A DNA stretch of 39,819 bases from the NCBI GenBank assembly GCA_947444055.1, contig CANEYR010000004.1, positions 1-39,819 on the forward strand, read 5' to 3'. The DNA comes from Planctomycetota bacterium. GTDB taxonomy: Bacteria; Planctomycetota; UBA1135; UBA2386. The translations under genes were made by a program, and so were the position numbers. The notes beneath the pieces are model-generated. The model worked only from the letters and a program-made list of their open reading frames with translations, was not told the origin of the DNA and searched no databases. This document shows positions 34,084-39,819 of this stretch, piece after piece (positions within the stretch are counted from its first letter, which is position 1; every line of letters starts with the position of its first letter).

Positions 34084-35106
34084 ATGCTGAAGCAGCGCAA
34101 GAGTATCGTCGGTCTCGACATCGGCAGTAGTTGCATCAAGGCCGTCGAGCTCACTCACGACAAGTACGACCACATCATCACCGGCTACGCCCAGATTGAC
34201 GTGCAGAACGAAGCTGCACGCCAAGATGCGATTGCCGAATTGATGCGTGTGGCCAAGTTCCGGACCAAGCGGATCGCCACGTCCGTGAGCGGCAAGAACG
34301 TGGTGTTCCGATACATCGGGATGCCCGAGATGGCCGAGGACAAGCTCGTGCACGCCGTTCGCTTGGAAGCGGACAAGTACATCCCGTTCGACGTCAACGA
34401 CGTCGAGCTCGATGCGCAGAAGCTCGCCATGTCCGCGGACTCTGCTGGCAAGGCTGAGATGAAGGTCCTGCTTGTCGCCGCCAAGAAGTCGATGGTCGCC
34501 GACCATGCGCGCATGCTGACCGAGCTCGGTCTGCAGCCGGTGTCGGTCGGCGTCGATGGCTTCGCGCTCGGCAATGCGTGGGAGCTTGGCGAGCTGGTGA
34601 ACCCCGGCATTCAGGACCCTGGCCGCACGGTTGCGCTGATCGACGTCGGTGCGACCAAGGCCAGCATCAACATCTTGCGTGACAACATTAGCTGCTTCGC
34701 CCGGGAAGTGCCGATGGGGGGGCAGGACTTGACCAATGCCATTGCGCGGCGACTCGGCATCGAGCCAACGCAAGCGGAAGGCTTGAAGCGCGACCCCGGC
34801 GATCAGATCGCGGTTGTGCAAGAGGCGTGCGGCCAAGTGCTCGAGGACCTGGGCAACGAGGTCAACCTTTCGTTCGACTTCTTCGAGAACCAGTTCGACG
34901 GAGAAGTCCAAGAGGTTTGGCTGACTGGCGGCACCGCCCTGCTGCCGTTCCTCGAAGAGAGCTTCGAGAAGATCTTCGAGAAGCGCACCAAGACGTGGAA
35001 CCCGGTCGAAGGCTTGAAGGTCCGGGCCGACAACGTCGACGTCGAAGCACTTAACCAACTTGCACCGCAGCTCGCCGTCGCGATTGGGCTGGCGGCCACA
35101 TCCTGA
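34084..35106 (+). CDS. pilM: Type IV pilus assembly actin-like protein PilM
   Basis: 340 residues. Actin-like ATPase motifs: GLDIGSSCIKAVEL near the N-terminus, VALIDVGATKASINIL in the middle, and EVWLTGGTALLPFLEESF towards the end. PilM is cytoplasmic and binds the N-terminal INLLP tail of PilN, encoded next. ATG 34084 was chosen because the upstream in-frame extension is basic and not family-like; GAAGGAG lies about 12 bases upstream. Confidence 0.95.
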   Translation: MLKQRKSIVGLDIGSSCIKAVELTHDKYDHIITGYAQIDVQNEAARQDAIAELMRVAKFRTKRIATSVSGKNVVFRYIGMPEMAEDKLVHAVRLEADKYIPFDVNDVELDAQKLAMSADSAGKAEMKVLLVAAKKSMVADHARMLTELGLQPVSVGVDGFALGNAWELGELVNPGIQDPGRTVALIDVGATKASINILRDNISCFAREVPMGGQDLTNAIARRLGIEPTQAEGLKRDPGDQIAVVQEACGQVLEDLGNEVNLSFDFFENQFDGEVQEVWLTGGTALLPFLEESFEKIFEKRTKTWNPVEGLKVRADNVDVEALNQLAPQLAVAIGLAATS

Positions 35107-35116
35107 AGAGGAATCC

Positions 35117-35767
35117 ATGATCCGCATCAATCTGCTTCCTGCCGAACTGCGCCGCGGTAATCGGTTGCCGACGAAGGTCCTTGCCGCAGCCCTCGGGGCT
35201 GCCTTGGCGACGAGCGCTTCGATCGGGTGGTTTGGGCTCGTCTGGTTTGGAGATCTCGCCGCGGCCGAGGGAAAGCTGCTGTCCGTCGAAGCCAGGCTTG
35301 GCGATCGCGAGAAGAAGGTCGCCTACGTTGACCTGCTCGAGGCCAACCAGAAGGACTACGCGACGCGCGTGCAGACGATCTTAGACATCGGCAAGTCTCG
35401 CCGCGTCTGGTCCAAGTTCCTCGATGAGCTGATCGACGTCGTCAACAACAACGGCGATGCCGAGCGCCACATCGCTTGGATCGACAGCCTCAGCGTCAAG
35501 GGCGACCCGAAGAAGGGTGCGGCGGTGACGATGCAGTGCTCGGTTCAGGGCGAAGAGCAGGACCGACTTGCGAACTTCCACGACGACCTCGAAGCGGCGC
35601 CGTTCGGCAAAGAAGTGACGCGCTCCGATCCGGTTTGGAAGCGCGACGACGACAAGGCGCGGTTGCCGCCCGTGTCGCTGCGGTTTCCGTTGACGCTGCA
35701 GTTCCAGCCGACGGTGAAGGAAGTTCCAAAAGCGAAGCCGGCCCCCAAGGCCCCAGCGAAGAAGTGA
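35117..35767 (+). CDS. pilN: Type IV pilus inner-membrane protein PilN
   Basis: 216 residues. It begins MIRINLLPAELRRGNR, the INLLP tail that docks into PilM. A membrane helix follows (about 22-45), then a coiled-coil and a periplasmic ferredoxin-like domain. The C-terminus is a Lys/Pro/Ala tail (KAKPAPKAPAKK). An AGAGGAA ribosome site precedes the ATG, ten bases after pilM. It forms the alignment subcomplex with PilO. Confidence 0.9.
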   Translation: MIRINLLPAELRRGNRLPTKVLAAALGAALATSASIGWFGLVWFGDLAAAEGKLLSVEARLGDREKKVAYVDLLEANQKDYATRVQTILDIGKSRRVWSKFLDELIDVVNNNGDAERHIAWIDSLSVKGDPKKGAAVTMQCSVQGEEQDRLANFHDDLEAAPFGKEVTRSDPVWKRDDDKARLPPVSLRFPLTLQFQPTVKEVPKAKPAPKAPAKK

Positions 35768-35776
35768 GGTAGGACC

Positions 35777-37195
35777 ATGGCCAACTGGACCCAGAAGAAA
35801 CTGCTCGTCACCATTGGTGGTAGCGCGCTCGGGCTCTGCCTCATGGCAGGCGGCGGCATCTACTACACGATGGGGCTAGTCTCCGACGTGGAGACGCAGG
35901 TCACCCAGAAGGAAGAGGCGGTGGCCGCTGCCGAGGCGAAGATCAAACGAACGGCGGGGCTCGAGCGGGATGTGATCATCCTGCGCGAGAACCTCGACGA
36001 TTACGTCAAGGTCCTGCCGAACACGAAGGACCTCACGGCCTTCGTACGCATGTTGGACCAGTTCGATCGTCAGTCTGGCATCCAGAGCACCGGTCTCGTG
36101 CAAAAGGCGCGCCGCGATGGCAAGGGCGAGCGCTTCACGCCGATCGAGTACACCTACGAGATGACGGCCACGCTGTGGCAATGCATGAAGTTCATGAACC
36201 TGATCGAGAACTTCGAACGGTTCGTGAGCATCACCGAGTTCAGCATCCAAGCGGGCGGCGAGAAGAAGGGCGAGGACACGCGCGAAGGCGACGTCGTGCA
36301 CAAGGTGAAGCTGACGCTGCAGACCTATGCCTACAACGGCAAGTCCGAGGGCAAGGACGTGGTCATCGCCGACTACGACACGCAGCGTGACTTGCTACAC
36401 GAGGTGATCTGGAAGCGAAGGCAGGCGATCCGTCTCGACAGGTACAATCATCGTGGCGCGCAGGGACGCCGAGACATCCTGATCGATCCTCGCGAGCGCG
36501 GCGATCTGCGTGTCGATGGCCCATCGCAAGCTGAGCAGCGGGCGGTGTTGGAGCGCTACATCGGTGAAGTCACGCGGTTGCGCGAGATGCACCTGAAGAT
36601 CAAGAAGCAGGACACGACCCTGTTCGAGCAGTACTCGCTGGAGAAGGGGCTGAAGGATGGCCTGGAGAAGATGGCCAGCACCCTGGACACGGATGCCTCG
36701 CGCTTGAGCTACGCGCTGTATCGGTTGCGTTGGGCCAAGGAAGTCGTGACGCCGCTTGATGAGTTGCGTGGGCAGATCGATGCAGTCGCAAAAGCGCAGC
36801 CGGTGAAGACCGACCCGTACCTGCCGCAGAAGGAAATGCAGCAGCTCGTCGCCGAGATGGCGGCCGACTGCAGCTCAGGCCAGCTTGAGCAAGCGAAGAA
36901 CCGCTATGACGCGGTCGCGGGCCGAATGACCGTTCCTTCCGGAGACCCTCGCCACGAACTGGCGGTCGCCGCCAAGTCTTGGCACGTGAAGGCCACGACC
37001 GCACTCGACTTCAAGGGGCTGGACTTGCGCGTGCAAGGTGTCGTCGTCAACCGCGAAGGGCGCTCTGGCGTCTTGCTCAACGGCGAGACCTATGAAGAGG
37101 GCGAGTACGTATCCGACGACCTCTTGGTCAAGATGGTCGAGGAAGAACAGGTGTGGTTCGTGTTCCGCGGGCTGACGCTCGTGCGCACGATGTGA
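35777..37195 (+). CDS. pilO: PilO-like protein fused to a PilP-like C-terminal domain
   Basis: 472 residues, about twice a normal PilO. The N-terminus has a membrane helix (LLVTIGGSALGLCLMAGGGI) and a coiled coil, then a PilO-type periplasmic domain (about 60-205; LPNTKDLTAFVRMLDQFDRQ). The long helical middle (about 240-400) has no recognised fold. The last 60 residues (LRVQGVVVNREGRSGVLLNG, then EEEQVWFVFRGLTLV) look like the beta-rich PilP domain that contacts the secretin. No separate pilP gene is present. The gene is in the pilMNO-Q order. Confidence 0.8.
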   Translation: MANWTQKKLLVTIGGSALGLCLMAGGGIYYTMGLVSDVETQVTQKEEAVAAAEAKIKRTAGLERDVIILRENLDDYVKVLPNTKDLTAFVRMLDQFDRQSGIQSTGLVQKARRDGKGERFTPIEYTYEMTATLWQCMKFMNLIENFERFVSITEFSIQAGGEKKGEDTREGDVVHKVKLTLQTYAYNGKSEGKDVVIADYDTQRDLLHEVIWKRRQAIRLDRYNHRGAQGRRDILIDPRERGDLRVDGPSQAEQRAVLERYIGEVTRLREMHLKIKKQDTTLFEQYSLEKGLKDGLEKMASTLDTDASRLSYALYRLRWAKEVVTPLDELRGQIDAVAKAQPVKTDPYLPQKEMQQLVAEMAADCSSGQLEQAKNRYDAVAGRMTVPSGDPRHELAVAAKSWHVKATTALDFKGLDLRVQGVVVNREGRSGVLLNGETYEEGEYVSDDLLVKMVEEEQVWFVFRGLTLVRTM

Positions 37196-37340
37196 AGGCG
37201 TGCGAATGGCTGGCGACGAAGGTCGCCTCAAGCCGCTCGCACCGCGTGTTCGATGAAGGACGTGGTATCGCGACCGATCCGCACCGCGGCTCGGTCGAAG
37301 GCGAATCATTGGTAACCCCCGCACGGAAGAAGGATCGACG

Positions 37341-39221
37341 ATGCAGGCATTCATGAAAGCAGTCTCGGGCGTCGCGGCAGCGTTGCTGTCCCTCGCCGTT
37401 GTCAGCGCGCAAGAGCCGTCTCCGGCCACCCAGCCGAAGGAGCAGGCAAAGCAAGAGGAGATTCGTTCGGAAGCGGAAGGCGATCGAGCCAGTCGGCTGA
37501 CGCTGAAGCTGAAGGACCGCGACTTGCGCGACGTGGTGCAGAGCATTCGGCGCAAGGCGAATGCGAACATCATCATGGACCCCCTCATCGAGGCCGCGGT
37601 CACGATCGACTTGCAGGACGTGCATTGGCGCCAGGCGCTGTCCCTCGTCGCGGAGCAAGCGGGTTGCGTGGTCAGCGAAGGCGAAAATGGTGTGCTCAAA
37701 GTGGAGAAACCGCCGCGCGTCTACTTCGCGTTCGAGAACACCGACATTCAGAAGGTGATCGACACGATCGCCAAGATCTCCGGCGCGAACATCGTCGTCG
37801 CCCCCGAGGTCAAAGGAACGTTGACGGTGCGGTTGAAGAACATCCCCTGGCGCGATGCTCTCGATGCCACCGTCAAGACGCTCGGCTTCGTCGTTGTGGA
37901 GGAAGAGCGCGGCATCCTGCGCGTCGTGCCCGCGTCCAACATCCAGCAGGATCTGGAGACCAAGACCATCCAGCTTCGCTACGTGCGGCCGAGCTCCAGC
38001 TACGTGCCGTTCATCAGCTCTGACTACGTCGAGAACAAGCGCGGCAAGCAGCAGCTGCAGAAGGGCGAGATCCTCTTCACCTTGCTCGACACGCTGCGCG
38101 GCATGATCACGCCAGAAGTTGGCAGCCTGGAGTACATCCAGGAGCAGAACGTCATCATGGTGAAGGACACGCGCCCGGTCGTTGAGAGCGTCGCGCGCTT
38201 GATCGCGATGATCGATGTCGAGCCTTCGCAGATTCAGCTCGACGTGCGCTTCGTCACGACCAGCAACGAAGACGTGCTCGACATCGGCATCTCGCCGGGT
38301 GGCACCGGTTGGACAGCGAGCGCCGGGCTCGGCCAAATCCCGACCAACTTGCCGTTCAATCTGGGCTCGGGCGGCTGGGACGATCGCCTGATCGCCAATC
38401 CGACGGGCGACGTCAGTGGCGCGGGAGTCGGCCCCTTCGCCGACAGCGCTTCGAATGGCACTGACGTCGAGACGTCGATTCCAAACGTCGTCTTCGGCGC
38501 GCTCAACTTCACGCAAGTGTCAGCAACGCTGCGCTTGCTGAAGAAGGACTCGCGGTCCGAGATCGTGCAGGCGCCGCAGATCGTGGCCCTCGATCACCAG
38601 ACCGCCACGATCTTCGTCGGCGAGGCCATTCGCTACGCGCAAGCCCGCGTCGAACAGGGGCAGGCCGGCGGGTTGTTGCTGGCCCTCGAAGAAGGCGATG
38701 ACTCGCCGGTCAATGTGGGCTTCCAGTTGTTGGCGACGCCGCACATCGTTCCCGGTACCGACAAGGTGATTATGGAAGTCATCCCACAGCGAACGTCCCT
38801 GTCGGGAACCGGCTCGTCGGCGATTGCGCCACCTGGCTTCGACATCTTCACGATTGGTGGCGGCACCAGTGCGGGAACGGGCCAGATTGCCCTGCCCCGC
38901 GTTGCTTCGAGCACGCTCGCAACCACGGTGCTGTTGCGCAGTGGCCAGACGGCCGTGTTGGGTGGCCTGAAAACCAAGTCTGAGAGCGAAACGATCACCA
39001 AGCTGCCGCTGCTCGGCGACATCCCCGTGCTCGGTTGGATGTTCAAGGGCAAGACTAAGCAGGAGACGACGTCGACGTTGCTCGTGTTCATCACACCCCA
39101 GGTCATCCGCAGCGCGGAAGACATGGAGCAGTCGATGCAGCGCGTGCTGCAAGAGCGCATGAACGACCACCGGTCCAACATCGCCAAGCAGCGCGAGACA
39201 ATTTTCGGCCGCAGCGAGTGA
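37341..39221 (+). CDS. pilQ: Type IV pilus/type II secretion secretin PilQ
   Basis: 626 residues. A signal peptide ends near VVSAQEP. Two STN/N0-type short domains follow (about 50-115, KDRDLRDVVQSIRRKANANI; about 120-195, VYFAFENTDIQKVIDTIAKI). An N1-like domain precedes the secretin beta-barrel, which ends with LPLLGDIPVLGWMFKGKTKQ and TLLVFITPQVI. It forms the outer-membrane pore. An AGAAGGA site is six bases upstream of the ATG. The 145 bases before it hold nothing recognisable. Confidence 0.96.
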   Translation: MQAFMKAVSGVAAALLSLAVVSAQEPSPATQPKEQAKQEEIRSEAEGDRASRLTLKLKDRDLRDVVQSIRRKANANIIMDPLIEAAVTIDLQDVHWRQALSLVAEQAGCVVSEGENGVLKVEKPPRVYFAFENTDIQKVIDTIAKISGANIVVAPEVKGTLTVRLKNIPWRDALDATVKTLGFVVVEEERGILRVVPASNIQQDLETKTIQLRYVRPSSSYVPFISSDYVENKRGKQQLQKGEILFTLLDTLRGMITPEVGSLEYIQEQNVIMVKDTRPVVESVARLIAMIDVEPSQIQLDVRFVTTSNEDVLDIGISPGGTGWTASAGLGQIPTNLPFNLGSGGWDDRLIANPTGDVSGAGVGPFADSASNGTDVETSIPNVVFGALNFTQVSATLRLLKKDSRSEIVQAPQIVALDHQTATIFVGEAIRYAQARVEQGQAGGLLLALEEGDDSPVNVGFQLLATPHIVPGTDKVIMEVIPQRTSLSGTGSSAIAPPGFDIFTIGGGTSAGTGQIALPRVASSTLATTVLLRSGQTAVLGGLKTKSESETITKLPLLGDIPVLGWMFKGKTKQETTSTLLVFITPQVIRSAEDMEQSMQRVLQERMNDHRSNIAKQRETIFGRSE

Positions 39222-39648
39222 TGACGGCGCTGGGGCCTGACCTCGGTCAGGTCCCAAAGGACTGCCGAACCAGCGTTGAGCGAGGCTGCGCTCCGCAATA
39301 GCATCCGCGCGCTTCCGTGTGTCATGGAAGTGCGGTCGAGGTAGCCCGCAGTGGCCACCCGATCGGAAATCCCGGACTCTCCACGCACGCCAATGGTTGT
39401 CAGCCGTTCGCTTGCCGCGCCACTGCGCGGCTCGGTCTGCGATCGCTCGCTCACAGGCGACGGCACCTCGGCTCGGCGTGGGTCTGTTTCTTTACCTCCC
39501 CAGTGGTTCGGTGCAGCTCGGTGCGGTGCGGTGCGGCAGTCGCTAGGTGGCGTGTCGTATGGCAGTCCGCACGTGCGCTACGCGTCGTTCCTGGGGGTCG
39601 TCGGCTGGTGCGGCGACTATTGCCATAAGAAGGGTTCCCTTGAAGAGG
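39222..39648. other. 427-base gap between pilQ and the RNase G gene
   Basis: No convincing gene on either strand. It holds the post-pilQ hairpin, a promoter-like pair TTGAGC (39276-39281) and TAGCAT (39299-39304) with a 17-base spacer, and a further imperfect hairpin (CGCTTCC near 39309 with GGAAGTG near 39325). Three tandem GGTGC units lie at 39520-39534. The promoter would give a leader of about 340 bases before the RNase gene. RNase E in E. coli controls its own message through a long leader, so this gap could be regulatory. Confidence 0.5.
39232..39255 (+). terminator. Strong hairpin after pilQ, probable terminator
   Basis: GGGGCCTGACC (39232-39242) pairs with GGTCAGGTCCC (39245-39255) through about ten pairs, one of them G-T, leaving a four-base loop. 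It begins ten bases after the pilQ stop. No T-run follows, so termination would be hairpin-driven or the element may protect the 3' end. Confidence 0.6.
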
Positions 39649-39819
39649 ATGCTAATCAACGCCATCGATCCGGAAGAGAGCCGGATTGCGGTGGTCGAAG
39701 ACGGCGTGCTGCAGGAGCTGCACGTCGAGTTGGCCAACCGCGAGGCGTATCTCGGTAACATTTACAAAGGCAAGGTCGTCAACATCGAGCCCAGCATCGG
39801 TGCGGCATTCGTCGCATTT
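39649..39819 (+). CDS. rng: Ribonuclease G/E family protein (N-terminal 57 residues)
   Basis: Starts at ATG 39649 behind GAAGAGG and runs off the window. The visible part, MLINAIDPEESRIAVVEDG then LANREAYLGNIYKGKVVNIE and GAAFVAF, is the start of the S1-containing domain shared by RNase G and RNase E. These enzymes cut single-stranded AU-rich RNA and process rRNA. RNase G and E cannot be told apart from this stretch. Confidence 0.93.
   Translation, partial: MLINAIDPEESRIAVVEDGVLQELHVELANREAYLGNIYKGKVVNIEPSIGAAFVAF

Noticed and set aside
1-39819. tRNA, rRNA, CRISPR arrays, insertion sequences or prophage genes
   Set aside because: None seen: no spaced direct repeats beyond the MraZ boxes, no transposase or integrase frames, and no cloverleaf or rRNA-like stretch noticed by eye.

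Overview
The window is high-GC bacterial chromosome, densely packed with genes that often overlap by ATGA, GTGA or TGATG junctions. The best guess is a member of the Planctomycetota. The reasons are a complete Bat/MoxR operon, HEAT-repeat and lipoprotein genes typical of that phylum, and a cell-wall (dcw) cluster that runs from mraZ to murB with no ftsQ, ftsA, ftsZ, ddl or murD. This assignment is an inference from gene content; no rRNA gene is present.

Layout: (1) 1-1880, minus: 5' part of a methyl-accepting chemotaxis protein running off the left edge. (2) 2114-13871, plus: HEAT-repeat exported protein, small membrane protein, MoxR ATPase, DUF58, BatD-C-like lipoprotein, BatA, BatB, BatC and a BatD-BatE fusion. 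This looks like one envelope/stress operon with a possible internal promoter before moxR. (3) 13931-15354, plus: an outer-membrane channel-like protein followed 5 bases later by a gene with two in-frame UGA codons spaced U-T-U. These are followed by a perfect 9-bp hairpin placed like a bacterial SECIS element. I read it as a secreted heavy-metal-associated (HMA)-like selenoprotein with two selenocysteines, and it is the most interesting item here. (4) 15418-18928: a minus-strand GNAT acetyltransferase and a two-TM protein, a plus-strand HEAT lipoprotein and a Cys-rich protein, and a minus-strand lipoprotein. (5) 19055-32564, plus: dcw cluster mraZ-rsmH-ftsL-ftsI-murE-murF-mraY-ftsW-lysM-murG-murC-murB, preceded by six MraZ boxes at exact 10-bp spacing that overlap the -35 of a recognisable promoter. 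(6) 32710-33931: hpf, ptsN-like EIIA and HPr. (7) 34084-39221: type IV pilus/secretion assembly genes pilM, pilN, a pilO-pilP fusion and the secretin pilQ, ended by a strong hairpin. (8) 39649-end: start of a ribonuclease G/E gene.

Together the window covers peptidoglycan precursor synthesis (UDP-MurNAc production through lipid II), septal/elongation synthesis (FtsW/FtsI), a type IV pilus inner-membrane platform with its secretin, ribosome hibernation with PTS-type regulation, and a Bat envelope-stress system. The dual-UGA gene implies that the organism has selenocysteine machinery elsewhere in its genome.
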